Source: Mytilinidion resinicola (taxonomy: Eukaryota; Ascomycota; Dothideomycetes; Mytilinidiales; Mytilinidiaceae). From it: a DNA stretch of 64,000 bases. Under the pieces are notes generated by a model. It had not been told where the DNA came from, made no database searches, and worked only from the letters and a program-made list of their open reading frames with translations. Of the stretch, positions 1 through 11,447 are shown piece by piece. Positions within the stretch are counted from its first letter, which is position 1. Each line of letters begins with the position of its first letter. The translations under genes were made by a program, and so were the position numbers. The stretch is from NCBI RefSeq assembly GCF_010093595.1, contig NW_022985443.1:1278804-1342803 (forward strand), in the 5' to 3' direction.

Positions 1-889
1 GAATGTTAGCCGCCATCCCATGATTAAATCATGGCCATGTCCCCCGAGAATCCCGGCCATTCTGGAGTCAGGTTATCTCCGCTTACCTGCTTCAGCAACA
101 GCTCCCAATTGATCCTTACGGCCGCCCGCTTGTATTTCCTGCTATCCTCCTTCAATCTTGCGCTCTGTTCGCCCATGCGGTTCAAGCTATCGCCTCGGTA
201 GAGAAGGTCTTCGATATTCTTCGTCATAACCTTGGTCACGTCCTTGAGTTCGTCGTTGAGCTTGTCCAGGTTCTGGGTTGCGCGGCTATCCTGGTATGTC
301 TTCTTGGTACGCTGGATGAAGGTATCAAACTTTACGAAGGCGTATGGGCGGCATGACGCCGACAGGTACTCGGCGGCGGGGTAGAGGGTGGTGAACTCGG
401 ATTGGAGGTCGGCGAGATACGTGAAGGCGAGCTTTCGCGGATACGACCTGTCGCAAATACAAAGGAAGACTAATGAGTCCTGGAGGAGGTAGCTGTAGGG
501 AAAGAGTTCGCCAGTCAGCGGTGTCGTTGGTGGGGCTCCTCCGCAGCCAGCGGCCAGACCGACCTCGACAGGAGGTGAGGAGGAGATCTACTCACTGGTA
601 CACGTATCGTCCGCTCTCTATGCTTGCTTGCGGTGCAGAGTTACGGTCCAGACGGCGCAAGACAAGCTTCACCTTGCCTTTGACCTCACGGAACTCGGCG
701 TCTGTCTTCGGGGGTGTGAGTGTCTCTGAGCGGCTGCGAGGCAGGGAGAAGGGGACATCGTACCTCATCTTCGTCTACTGAGGCTGCGAGGATCAAGCCT
801 ATCGCGGTGTCAGCCTACCAAGAAGCTCCGTGGTCGAGGATGCGAGGGTACTGACCGTCAAGCCTCGATATGAGGGTGTGGTTGATCAT
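1..889 (-). CDS. SEC22: R-SNARE Sec22 (C-terminal exon off the left edge)
   Basis: Vesicle SNARE of ER-Golgi traffic. Four exons can be joined: 856-889, 764-798, 596-723 and 87-492, all in phase, giving about 201 residues. The first exon encodes MINHTLISRLDG and the second LILAASVDEDE, which match the N-terminal longin domain. Exon 3 carries the conserved LVLRRLDRNS and PQASIESG stretches. Exon 4 holds FLCICDRSYPRKLAFTYL and the SNARE coiled coil around DVTKVMTKNIEDLLYRGDSL, which contains the central zero-layer arginine. A GTAAGC donor at position 86 opens an intron with a branch-like GCTAAC near position 3, so the transmembrane anchor exon must lie beyond the window. Yeast Sec22 is 214 residues, so only the tail is missing. 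The third intron (724-763) is only 40 nt and its acceptor was chosen by phase, so it is the least certain join. Confidence 0.93.
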
Positions 890-1611
890 GGTGTTGAGGC
901 ACGTCTGTCACCGCCGGATGCCCGAAGAGCAAGCACGATGGAAGAGGAGGATGGGGAGACCCTGTATGAGAGGGTGCGAGGATTCGGAGGAGGCAATCCA
1001 CGCGATGTTGTTGTCGTGATGGGGGTTGGAGGGGTGGTGTTTGGCTGTTTCGAGAAACTTTGTGACGAGGGAGCTTTGACGGTTGACCCGCTTCCCGGAA
1101 ATCTGGCTTCAGGCGAGCGTTGAGCCCAGGCACCGCATCATCATCGAGATACGTTCACCCAGGAACGCGTCTGCATCGAATTCCTTTGTTCCTTAATCGG
1201 CCAGCAGCTACAGAGGACCGCCCCTTCTATAGCTGGTGAGCGATTCGAAGAGGCAGCGACGGCCATCACCATTTCCGCAGCACAGCCGGGCCCCTCGAGA
1301 CTCACCAAACAGCATTGCGAGCATCCAATATTCTCGAAAGACGTTTCTAGCTGAGCAGTTTGTCAGAAGCCTCAAGAGTCGACAGTTAGATGCCAACATG
1401 AAAGGGGGCTGTGCGTATACGCCATCACGACAGCGAAACTTCCAGTACGAGGAACAAACTGATGGTGAAGAGACGTCGAGGAACCGCACCCCGGCAATGC
1501 TATTGTTCTTATCCCTTTGTATGTTCTCACCCTCAAAGAAATCTGATGGAGGACAATAGGATTGAGATTCCTATATTACCAATAAATTGCTAACGTCTGT
1601 CCAAGCGTGCC
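890..1611. other. Intergenic, no supported gene
   Basis: Upstream of the SEC22 start. Short open frames here lack codon or family support. I see no RNA gene or repeat. Confidence 0.5.
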
Positions 1612-2275
1612 GGGACGCACAGCGTAACGGGACGGGTTTGCACTTTGGACCTTCGCTATCTCTAATTCGCAGGGTTATAGACCTATAATTGACGTATAGC
1701 GTATGGATACGTCCGGTGAACTAGCGCGGATACAAAGGTATCAAGCCACAAAAGTCAGCCGCAAAAGCGGGATAATCATGAAAGTAACGCCTTGCGGTAC
1801 CGTGCTTTTAGCGGATCAATCTCAGCCTTGGTAAGAATTAGTCCAGAAAAGGGCTTCCTCCGTTCTAATCCCACCTATCCCATCTGTGGATTGATTTCCG
1901 CGCTAATTCACCGGACGCATCCATACGCTGTATTAATGTTCTGCAGCCTTTTCTGCCCAAAAGCACTAGCCTCCGACGAGGGTTGCCGCAACGTCAGTCA
2001 CGCTGTCGATCGTTTCGTCAACGCCGTCAATCGACCCTTCGTCAAATGACACCCTGTCCCTGAGCGCTTAAGGCTACTTTGAGCTAAGAAGGATGTAGTC
2101 CGGGAGTTTCGCCGGTTAAAACAGAAAATCGCCAAAAGCGTTCCAGCGGGGATAGCATTCAGTTAGCCTGCAGTAGCGTGCTCAGATGTCTGTGTATTGT
2201 ACTCTAACAAATCGAAGCTATGCCTAGGAGGTACAGCAGGTGAGCAACTAAGAATAGCTGTGGCGCATGCTAGCG
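1612..2275 (+). repeat. Left arm of an inverted repeat (transposon 5' region)
   Basis: Aligned by eye, this arm is the inverted counterpart of 8306-8808. Identity is high from the outer GGGACGCAC through CTTCGCTATCTCTAAT, the frame containing ASDEGCRN and HAVDRF, AAGAAGGATGTAGTCCGG and finally CTAAGAATAGCTGTGGCGCA. Many differences are C/T or G/A. The arm is 664 bp against 503 bp because it carries a 234-bp MITE at 1697-1930. The right arm runs directly into the transposase relic, so this arm is probably the 5' end of a second copy that lost its transposase body. Confidence 0.8.
1697..1930. mobile_element. 234-bp Tc1/mariner-pogo-type MITE with TA target duplication
   Basis: Terminal inverted repeats of 33 bp match at 30 positions. 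They read (T/C)AGCGTATGGA at the left end and its complement at the right end. All three mismatches are C/T transitions. The element is flanked by TA at 1695-1696 and 1931-1932. The homologous inverted arm near 8730 reads straight through TTGACGTATTAATG with a single TA, so the window itself contains the empty site. There is no coding capacity. TA duplication and simple terminal repeats fit a non-autonomous Tc1/mariner-superfamily element. Confidence 0.88.
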
Positions 2276-2593
2276 ACATTCTGGGAGCATCTACGATCAT
2301 ATGCTCGATCTGCCCCACCGTACCTCCCCCTACCCCCCTTACAGGCGCCCTTGCGTGCTAGAGAAAAACCTACAATCAGCGAGAACCTAATTCTTAGGAT
2401 CTACTTAGTAACCTAGCATAACGTGGCGACAGTCACTTTCTCAGCGATTCTCGAAGCTTCGATGTCGCAATACATAGCCTATATATTTGTGCGCATCCCC
2501 GTCCCCCTCTATGAAATAGAGATAATAAAGAGATAAGGTATAGAAAAAGAGAATGAATAATTGCTTATTATGCTACAAACACTTACAGACATG
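2276..2593. other. Intergenic, no supported gene
   Basis: Lies between the left repeat arm and the NLR stop codon. It would hold the 3' end of the NLR transcript. Nothing else seen. Confidence 0.5.
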
Positions 2594-5500
2594 TTAAAGG
2601 TCAATACTGCAAGTCCATACTCTTCCAGACCCAACACCTATACCTACTCTAGTCCCGCACACAGACAAGCAAAACGGTCGATACTCTGATGGGACCCACA
2701 GCATGTTGTTGCCAGCATGCTGAATCCATGTGTAGTCTGAGCTGAGGTTTCTGCCAGGATACAGGGGGCGCTCAGGTTCTGCCATATCTCTTGTACTGGA
2801 GAGTTCTGAGCTCTGGATAACGATAGTACCTATATTAGTATAGAGACAAGAGCCAGTAGAGTCAAAAGATAATGTGGAAAGAGCCTGCTCGGTGTTGAGA
2901 GTCTGCAAACACGCGCCGCTGCTCGCATCCCAGATCTTGACGGTGCAGTCGCCCGACGCCGACGCCAGCTGGGCCGAGTCGTGCGAGAAGGCCACTGACC
3001 TGACGATGCTGCTATGGCCCTCGAGCGTCTGCAGGCACGCGCCGCCGCTCGCATCCCAGATCTTGACGGTCCAGTCGCCCGATGCCGACGCCAGCTGGGC
3101 CGAGTCGTGCGAGAAGGCCACTGANNNNNNNNNNNNNNNNNNNNNNNNNNNNNNNNNNNNNNNNNNNNNNNNNNNNNNNNNNNNNNNNNNNNNNNNNNNN
3201 NNNNNNNNNNNNNNNNNNNNNNNNNNNNNNNNNNNNNNCAGTCGCCCGACGCCGACGCCAGCTGGGCCGAGTCGTGCGAGAAGGCCACTGAGTTGACGAT
3301 GTTGCTATGGCCCTCGAGCGTCTGCAGGCACGCGCCGCTGCTCGCATCCCAGATCTTGACGGTCCAGTCGCCCGACGCCGACGCCAGCTGGGCCGAGTCG
3401 TGCGAGAAGGCCACTGAGTTGACGAAACTGCTATGGCCCTCGAGCGTCTGCAGGCACGCGCCGCCGCTCGCATCCCAGATCTTGACGGTGCAGTCGCCCG
3501 ACGCCGACGCCAGCTGGGCCGAGTCGTGCGAGAAGGCCACTGAGCTGACGATGTTGCTATGGCCCTCGAGCGTCTGCAGGCACGCGCCGCTGCTCACATC
3601 CCAGATCTTGACGGTGCAGTCGTCCGACGCCGACGCCAGCCGGGCCGAGTCGTGCGAGAAGGCCACTGAGTTGACAAAACTGCTATGGCCCTCGAGCGTC
3701 TGCAGGCACGCGCTCCAGCCGTCACTCATAGCTGGTCTAATCGTGATTCCTTTCGGCTCTTCGTGCTGAAACAGCCGCTTAATCAGACTACCTGTCGGAC
3801 TGAACAACAGCGCAGATGCATATGTTTGAAGAGGATAACTCTCGATAGCCCGTTTATGATACATAACGAATCGCCGTGCATCATAAACAAGCCGAGTGAG
3901 TTGATCTTGGTCCTGCATCTCCTAATTGCGTCAGCATTTAGATTATGTACTCTATACGGACATGCAGTTTCTAGATGCCATACCTGCACTAGTGACCACA
4001 ATTTTGCCATTGAGACTACACCTCTCCCTAAGCTCTTGAACAGACTGAGCCCTTCTAGCCAGTAGAGATACTTCTTTCTTAGAAATTCATCGACTACGCC
4101 TATAACCTGCAGGTCGCCAACACTGTTTGACGAAGACTTAGGTTTCGAGTCGTGCAGATGATCAATCCAGTAGACGCACGGGTAGCGTGACTCTGCTAAT
4201 GGGTCTGTATCAGGCGGTTGAACATTCTCGACAGGAGATCCTAGAGCTTTCAGGCTGTACATATCCCTGTGCAATGTCCTAGACAGAATCGCCAGCGACT
4301 TCGAAAACATCACCCAATGGACGTCCTCAGTTCCATCTGGAAAGACCTCATTAAACGCCTTTGCAAAGAGAAAGTCTTTTGCGGACTGATGCACAAAGTA
4401 GACTGTGTCTTCTCGAAGAGTAAGGAACGATCCACAAAGGCTGACAATCTGCCGCACTGACTCTAGGTCGTCGACAAAGTCCTCAAGCGACTGCACAAGC
4501 GCAATCAATTCGTGAATCGTAACAGGTCGATACAAGATCGCAGCCGAAGCCAGCACCTGCCGACAGATCTCGGCGCTGTCAGACTCGCTTATCTGGTGCA
4601 TCATCCGCTTGTACAAGGAGTCTAGCCCAGGTGGGAATAAGGCTAGCTTCTTTAGCACGTTCCACTTTGGTGTCGCTTTCAGATCTTGACACACTAACGC
4701 TACCCAAAGAAAGGTATCGTTCGCGTTTAACGTTAAGTGCTGGAGCACGGCGTGTCGAATCTCTGCTTTGTACTGCTTTTCCTGCGCTAACCGATCCACC
4801 TTTTGCTGGATAAAGACGTCAACCGCCGCCGCAACCGACTTTGCGTTCAGCTCAAGGCTCAGTCTCACTTTGTGCCCTGCCCGCTCTAGCTGTGCTTCAA
4901 TATCTGGCCAGTTACGGCTAGAAACAATCCACTTGATGCGGTCAGCCGTCGACGACTGCTTTGCGACAAATTCCAGCAGCTTTGGTAACTCAGTAACGCA
5001 CTCATCCAGCGCGTCGATGATCAGATATGTCGGGCGCAGGCTTGGGTCTCGTAGCACATCCACGAAGATTTCTGTCAAGGCTACCCAGGCATTCGCGTCT
5101 TCGAACAAGGTTTTGCCAGCGTGATCGTGTTTTTTGCGGACGTGCGATACAAGTGACGGTTGCTGATTCACGAGCATGTACAACAGCCCTCGTAGCACGG
5201 CCGTAGCGCTGTTGATGCGCGAGTCAGTCGCTTGGCAGAAGAAGTACGAGAGAAGGGCAGTTCTAGGCATCGAATTTTGCAGCTCGTCGATGATGCCGCA
5301 GAGCAGCATCGTCTTGCCTTTGCCAGGATCACCTTTCACCCATAGCAGTCGGCTGTGCAGGTCCTTCCGCCATTGTTGGAAGGTGTTGTTTTCAAGGATC
5401 CAGTGGTAGGAGTCTGCTAGCAGTCCGCCCTTCGTATCCTCAATACGCTTCTTGTCGTCACACGGATCCGTGTGGCGTAAGTCTTGAGTGCATCTTTGTC

Positions 5501-6236
5501 CCTCACGGACCTCGTCCATCAGACGCCTAAATGCGCTCGCCGCCCCTTCGCTGTAGGCAGGCGCTATCTCAACGTCAAAGATGCCTGCCAATGAATACCA
5601 CGCATCTTCATCGCGTTTGGTCTCCCTGTCACCTTTCCACCGCAGCCGCTCGTCGACGCTGAACTGAGAAAGAGGAGCTCCGTTGAGCACTTCGTATGGG
5701 ATGCTAGTGGCTTTGTAGACCAATGACTTTAGCGATATTTTGTCACCAAGCCTCTCCCATTCTTGAGAGAAGAACTCGACTGTACTTGGGGCAAGAAGCT
5801 CTTGGAGCGTCCAACCACGTGTGAACCAGCGACTTGACTTAAAGGCAGGCTCCCAAGTGAACTCGGCTAGCATGCTACTGGCTTTCCGCTTCCTTGTCGA
5901 TACGTCTGATAGATATACATAGCATTTGGTCGCGTTTTGGTACCAGCGAAACATAGACCGGATAGCCAAAGAGAGCTCAGCCTTGTCCGTCTTATTGATG
6001 CAGCATGTGTCGATCCAGAAGTACTGCAATTTATCTTGCTGTGCTTGTTTTCCACAAAAGCGAATCTTCTTGTAGCCAGGCTTGTCCTTGCCGCCGCCTT
6101 TTATAAGGTCCGCGAAAGTTACCTCCTCTGCATCTTTGCCCCAAGTGTGTGAAAGTATCGCATAAGGAGGTATCGCGTTATCGTCGAAGCTGATGATCGT
6201 GAGCTCTCCATCTTCTTTGTACTTGAGAAGACGCAT
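2594..6236 (-). CDS. HET-NACHT-WD40 NLR (STAND) protein of the HET-E/NWD type
   Basis: Two exons join in phase: 3984-6236 (751 codons) and 2594-3921, with a GTATGG...TTAG intron. The protein opens with a HET domain: AILSHTWG at residues 26-33, then WIDTCCINK, then the GWTLQELLAP motif. A NACHT NTPase follows, with P-loop GDPGKGKT near residue 300 and Walker B LIIDALDEC near 410. A linker then leads to near-identical 42-residue WD40 repeats (CLQTLEGHS, SVAFSHDSA, TVKIWD). At least six are visible, four before and two after an assembly gap. In relatives, NACHT oligomerisation after WD40 recognition activates the HET effector and causes heterokaryon incompatibility death. The very high repeat identity implies recent repeat shuffling. 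Apart from the gap the gene looks intact. Confidence 0.92.
3125..3238. other. Assembly gap (114 N) inside the WD40 repeat array
   Basis: A run of N interrupts two near-identical WD40 units. The 114-nt size puts the two sides in different frames. A complete unit here has 73 nt between the flanking anchors, so lengths of 73 plus multiples of 126 would restore the frame and 114 does not. The gap size is therefore an estimate and the true repeat count is unknown. Confidence 0.95.
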
Positions 6237-6879
6237 CGACTCGTGTGGATATGTGGTAGGCGCATGCGGTAGGAACGAAAGGCTCGACGCGGCAGCCTAG
6301 TGGGACAAGAGTGTGGCAGCGAGCTGTGCCGTTCACTGTACAGGTTAACGTAAGAAGAGGAGAACGAATAGCTGTACAGTTCCAGATATTTTGATAGAAT
6401 ACAGCGTTCTAAGAGCCGTGAGCTGAGACTGGTGTTCTGTGTCGCAATCTTGGTTTCGCGTTGGCATCGCACCAGGCCTTAGGCGGAGTAGACGTGGCTC
6501 CATGCACGCGGCTGTAGAGCGGCTGCAACGATGTTGAGTGGCTAGTTACTTGGCGCTACGAATTCAGCAGGGCGCGCTTCTGACATTACCTAGCCTGTAG
6601 TGATACAGGGCGGAAGAAAGGGAGAACCTAAGCGCGACGGCACGCGCAAGCGTTAGTCAGTAAATCACACTAATAATCAAAAGACATAAGTTAGTTCGAA
6701 TCAACGCTCGCACATATCCTTCCTCTCTATGCAGCTCATGCAACTCCGAGATCAGGATAATAATAGAAAGCTCGAGAGCATTCTCTAATACATTCGCGCT
6801 ACAGGGGCACCCCATGACGATATCGCGGCCTGTATTGGCTCCAGCACTTCGCCTATCCGCGCCACTTTGTGCTTTGGCT
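6237..6879. other. NLR upstream region and transposon 3' flank, no gene
   Basis: Holds the promoter side of the NLR gene and the 3' side of the transposase relic. The open frame overlapping 6119-6472 is not supported by any motif. Confidence 0.5.
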
Positions 6880-8313
6880 CTACTGTATTGCGTCTACCTC
6901 TAACGTTGCTTTGGTTCGCTTTCGGCCTCGTTTCCCCTTGACCTTAGTCGCCTTGGCAGCGTCCACCTCGGCACGCTTCGCTCGCGCCTCCTGAAGCTCC
7001 TCGTAGCCCATGACCTTGGCCGTCCCCAGTACCAGTGACTTCGTCGAGCGTCGAACTTTGGCTTCGTTGTTTACCTTCAACAAAAATCGAATGTGGTTCT
7101 GTTGAAGGGCTTCTTTGGCGAAGGATAGTTGGCGGCGTTTGAAAATTTATGAAGATGTCTCTGTAAGCTTTGTTTGCTCTTCTCGTCAAGAGCATGAGCG
7201 TCCTGCTTGATGATCAGATTCTGTAGGGACATAAGACCTTCTGCTGACACTGGTGTGACAGGCGTTTGCGGAACTTCTTCTTGAAGACTCAGCCCTACGA
7301 TAACTTTATCGGCTTCCGATGCGGTCGATTCAAGGACAGGCTTTGGCATAGAGTTGAGCACCCTATCTGGGTTGAATGGGAATAAGCCACTTGCCGCGAA
7401 GCCGCCCTTAATGTTCTTGGCTGTAAATGCCTTTTCTCGTGCAGGGCTGAATAGAAAAGTGAAATGCTCCTTGCCAACACCTCCGCGCTCTAGTCGTTCG
7501 ACTTGTTCACGATAAGCTGTCTTTAGCGGAGCAAACACAGCGACGTCGCAGGGCTGGAGCTTGTGAGAAGTGTGCGAAGGAAGTCGACACAGAATAATGT
7601 TGTTTGCGAAGCAATACTCAAGAATTTCTAGAGTCTCATGCGTGCCGAAGCCATCGCAAATCAGCACCCGTGGCTTACTATGAGCTCGCTCTTTAGTCTC
7701 AGGATCAAATATACGCTTGAGCCACTGCAAGCTAATGTACGAGTCGGTGTATCCAGTGTCAGTGCACGCGTACTGCCACCCAGGGGTGGGAAACGTAATC
7801 CAGTTGCTCCGGTGAGTGGTCGCTGGCCAAATGATCATAGGGTTCAGATACCTACCGTCACCGCTAATACATTCGATGGCGGTGACCATCGTACGCTTCA
7901 CACGTGCGCCTCTATAGTCTCGCATGTCCTTCTTACCTACTAGCACTTTTACCGAACCTACCTTTGTAGCATCGATAGCATTACGCTAGTCTCGTCCATG
8001 TTATACACATTCTCTGCTAAGATGGCTGGATCTTGTAACAGCCTTCCGATCACCTCAAACCAGTGAGACATTTTCCAATAGGTGTTCTTCTCGTGGCGGT
8101 TCCAGTCAGCGCTGTGACTCTTCGCGCTTGTGTGTCTGGATGGCGTTTCTCGAAGGCCCGGGCCCAATTCTTATTCGGCGGCTTGGGCGGTCGGTCTTTC
8201 TCGGGTCGCTGGCGGGTGACGCAGAAGGCTAGAAAGGGTATAAACTTGATTCGCACGGGCTGCCCAAGATCAGACATCTGTAGGAGAAACTTAAGCCCGC
8301 CTTCTTGCGCCAC
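6880..8313 (-). pseudogene. Decayed pogo/Fot-like DDE transposase
   Basis: Read on the minus strand, the frames give a DNA-binding segment (NKNWARAFEKRHPDTQARR) and the DDE domain. The DDE domain has the first acidic motif NMDETS, then LICDGFGTH, then SHKLQPCDVAVF, which is the DDD signature of pogo-type DDE_1 transposases. The basic C-terminal tail (VNNEAKVRRSTKS, then KGKRGRKR) follows. At least three frameshifts break it, near 8108, near 7975 and near 7125, so it cannot encode a full enzyme. Its 5' side runs into the right inverted-repeat arm. The same arm recurs near 1.6-2.3 kb without the transposase. Confidence 0.9.
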
Positions 8314-8808
8314 AGCTATTCTTAGTAGCCGACCTTATGTAGGTATAGCGTCGAATTTGTTACCATAGCATACAGCAACATCTGCGCACGCTACTGCATG
8401 CTGCCGCATGCCAAGGAGCGCTAGTACATTCAAACGCGCTGGAACGCTTTTCACGATCTTTGCTCCCGACCGGCGAAACTGCCGGACTACATCCTTCTTA
8501 GCTTGGAGCGGCGTTTAGAGCTTCAAAACATAACCTTTCTTGATTGCATTTTACGTCAGACTCTCCGATTCCTGCGGGGAGCCTTGTGGTCGTGAATAAA
8601 CAGGGGGGTGTCGACGAAGGGTCGTTTAACGGCAGTAATGAAACGATCGACAGCATGACCAATATTGCGGCAGCCCTCGTCGGAGGCTGGTGCACTTAGG
8701 GAGAAAAAGCTACAGAACATTAATACGTCAATGATGGGTCTATAACTCTGCAAATTAGAGATAGCGAAGGTCCGAAGTGCGAACCTATCCCGTTACACCG
8801 TGCGTCCC
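8306..8808 (-). repeat. Right arm of the inverted repeat, directly upstream of the transposase relic
   Basis: Inverted counterpart of 1612-2275. Reading on the minus strand, its outer end starts GGGACGCAC. It carries the ASDEGCRN/HAVDRF frame and ends at CTAAGAATAGCTGTGGCGCA, where the transposase frame begins. It has no MITE, so it serves as the empty-site allele for that insertion. No clear target duplication was found outside the two arms. Confidence 0.8.
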
Positions 8809-9040
8809 ACAATTCAAGGTCACGGCAGGCCTTGGCGTAGAATATCGCAGTACCTAGCACTCCAGCTTGCTCTCATGAGGAACCCCCATTCAACACTCTA
8901 GATTCACTGAAAACTGGCTGACAGCAAAACGCCTTGGTTTCAATTTTCAAACACTTCTAACGAATGTAATTGCAGCAGAGCTGCATGCCAATCCAGGAAA
9001 TCAAACGCCTTGCCCCCCTTTCCTCTCTCTACAGGCTAAC

Positions 9041-9101
9041 CCCCCATCTCTCTTACCTTCATCTCTCTACCCCCATCTCTCTAACCCCCATCTCTCTACC
9101 T
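9041..9101. repeat. Degenerate short tandem repeat, unit about CCCCCATCTCTCTA
   Basis: Four imperfect copies of a roughly 14-bp pyrimidine-rich unit lie just downstream of the small secreted protein gene. Confidence 0.75.
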
Positions 9102-9118
9102 CCTCAAATACGTTCCGC

Positions 9119-9643
9119 TTAGTTGTTGATAACCATAAAACTACCCAGCGCGCATCCAGAAGTCGGCAAGTAGCAATTGGTCCCCTGCTGCTTGACCGAG
9201 GCTGCACCGCCGCAACCGCTATTGCAGAATCCCTGAAGCCCAAGCGCCCCGCCATCCGCGAAGAAGGCATCGATCTCGACCCTGTTCCACTGCACGCCTT
9301 CGGGGGCGCTGTAGCAGACCCCGATGGAGCCATCGCCGCTGCAAGGGGTGCGTTAGTATGGGCTCCTTAAGATTGAAAGAGCGTGAGGGAGTGGAGCATA
9401 CGGCGGCGATCCACCCTCGGGGAACGAATCTGGGGGCTGGACGTCATGATCGCAGTTGCCGGTGTCGTAGAAGCGCCAGTGGAAGTCGGTGCGCTTGAGG
9501 AGGGAGCCGGGCGTCCCGGAGCGCGTGTCCATCGCCAGGGCGAACTCCGCTGCCTTTTCGATGGGAGAGGCGAAGACGGAGGAGATGGCGACGGCTAGCA
9601 TGGCTAGGGAGGTGAAGCTGGGAGTATGCATGATGAATGGCAA
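9119..9643 (-). CDS. Small secreted cysteine-rich protein with predicted Kex2 site
   Basis: Two exons, 9402-9643 and 9119-9338, join in phase to 153 residues. The intron has a GTATGC donor, an ACTAAC branch and a TTGCAG acceptor. A signal peptide (MLAVAISSVFAS) is followed by a short pro-region ending in LLKR, a typical Kex2 cleavage site. The predicted mature part starts TDFHWRFYDTGNC, holds six cysteines (GNC, GVCYS, GFCNSGC, TNCYLP, SGCALG) and ends FMVINN. The size, even cysteine count and pro-peptide fit fungal effector-like or secreted peptide precursors. I do not recognise a named family. A second in-frame ATG four codons later could be the real start. Confidence 0.82.
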
Positions 9644-10318
9644 GAAGAGGGGTGGTGGAATGATTTGAAAATGAAGGTTGTTGCGGTGTTGGCTGGTGTG
9701 GAGATGCTTGGATGAGGATGGTGCGGATATCGAGGCATTCTGTAGGTTTTTATATCTTTCGATGGCCCCTCGAGATTGAGCTTTGCGGTGGGCTTTACTC
9801 CGCTGCTAATTGCCCCCATATCTCTCTACGGTCGAGGAAATGAGTTAGGTGTCACGGTAGAAGCCTTTCCCATCTCGCCATAGGTGACTTGGAGTTACGC
9901 TGCGCAATTTCCGTGTCTCGAAACTCGGTGAGGCGCTATTTTTGATCTTACTGTACGTTTGATCGAGTGTGGTACCATTGTTTTCGGGCATGGTTCTATT
10001 CTCATTCGCTGCGTTCTATACAGCCCAGACCTTACCCTATCGCCAATCCCCCTAGCTGAGCTGGATGAAACTACTTAGCGCTAGCCCCCAATCTGCCACG
10101 TTAGAGTACAGCCCGGGGGCTCCTAGAAATGTCACGTGATCCTCATCTTTAAGGTCCAATACGAACACTCGCAAACGTGACATTGGATTCAGTAAATTTA
10201 TCGTAAGCCCAGGGCCGCCAATCACTACCCACCCACCTCCCAAAACCCTAGCGCACACGACTCGAATTCGAGTGCCCTTGAACTATGCTAACTCCTCACC
10301 CCCCAAACCACCCCCTCC
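9644..10318. other. Intergenic, no supported gene
   Basis: Promoter side of the secreted-protein gene and 3' side of the Asx-homology gene. No supported coding or RNA feature. Confidence 0.5.
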
Positions 10319-11447
10319 CTACTCCCCTTTCCCCTCCATCTTCTGGCCCCAGAATCTCTCCGTCTTCTCCTCCTTCCACTCATCCATCTCCCCATTCCGC
10401 CTCAATTCCCCTGCCTCCTCCGCCGCCTCCCGCCATCCGGGCTCCAAGAACCCGTTCCCCAAGTCCTCCTTCCACCGCCCCACATCTCCCACCAGCGCCG
10501 CATTGGCTCTGCTCAGTGCCGCCGGGCGCGGAATCCCCTTCGTAGCGCCGTCCAGCTGCGCAGCGAGCGCCTCATTCTCCGCCGATTTTGGCAGCAGCAG
10601 AATTAGGTCGCGCTGGGTGGCGGGCGAGAGGCAGTCCCAGGCGCGGGCGCTGAATAGCGCGGTCTGGAAATGACATCATCAGTACAGTATTCTTGATACA
10701 CTTGGGAGCGGAAGGAAGGGGTCTACGTGCGGTCAGATCAGCGGAGACGAGCTTCGATTTTGGGTGCGTCAGGAGGCGTTCGACGTCGGCGAAGGGGTCT
10801 TTGCGGGCGCGAGTGGGGCGTTTAGGCGCGGTGGGCGCGGCGACGAGGCGCTCCGGGGCGCGACGGACGCGGGCAGGACGAGAAGACGTCGGAGCCGGTT
10901 CAGGGGCCTGGGCAGGAGTCATGGCTCGGGACGCTGGTTTCGGAGCTGGAGAGGATGTCTTTTGACGAGCAGGCTGGATCTTGGCGCCGGCGCCGGGATG
11001 CTGCGGTGATGGTGGAAGGCTTGAGGCCAGTTTGGCAGCGGTAGAAGAGGGTGAATGAGAGGCGGGACGTGACGCTGATTTGGAGGGTGTCGCAGAGGCG
11101 TTGCGAGGGGACGTGCGTTTCGGAGTCGTAGTGCGAGGGTTTTGCTTGCGGATCGGCGAGGATGAAGTGCTCCTGGCAGCCTTCTTGGTCGTTGCAGCGG
11201 TGGTGCGTTTCTTGGCCATTTTGAGACGCTTCGGTGAATGCGGTGTAGGAGAGCGTGATTCAGATAGTACTGGAGATGCGGACGGCTTGCGCTTCGTCGA
11301 TCGGAGCGGTGAGAGCGAGAAATCTGACGGTACTGACGACAGTGGAGAGGAGTCTTGAACGTCGTAGGTGGTGATGAGCTTGTTGGGCTGGAGAGACATG
11401 TTTGCGGGCGATGGGTTTGACTTTATATGAGAAGGGACAATAAGCAT
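10319..11447 (-). CDS. Asx-homology (ASXH/DEUBAD-like) domain nuclear protein
   Basis: Exons 10731-11447 and 10319-10663 give 353 codons. The first ~200 residues are basic, Ser/Pro/Ala-rich and disordered with nuclear-signal-like KRLKMAKKR. The C-terminal domain follows: FADVERLLTHPKSKLVSADL, then ALFSARAWDCLSPATQRDL, LLLP, RWKEDL, and a tail resembling DEWKEEKTERFWGQ. This order matches the fungal Asx homology domain, known in animals from ASX/ASXL proteins that bind the BAP1/Calypso deubiquitinase. The only in-phase intron I find uses a GC donor (ACC|GCACGT) with a TACTGAT branch and CCAG acceptor. A GT donor 4 nt later breaks the frame. An alternative start is the Met at 11399 (MSLQPNKL). 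Confidence 0.8.

Noticed and set aside
2874..3769. Plus-strand open frames over the WD40 array
   Set aside because: Repetitive shadows of the WD40 repeats on the opposite strand.
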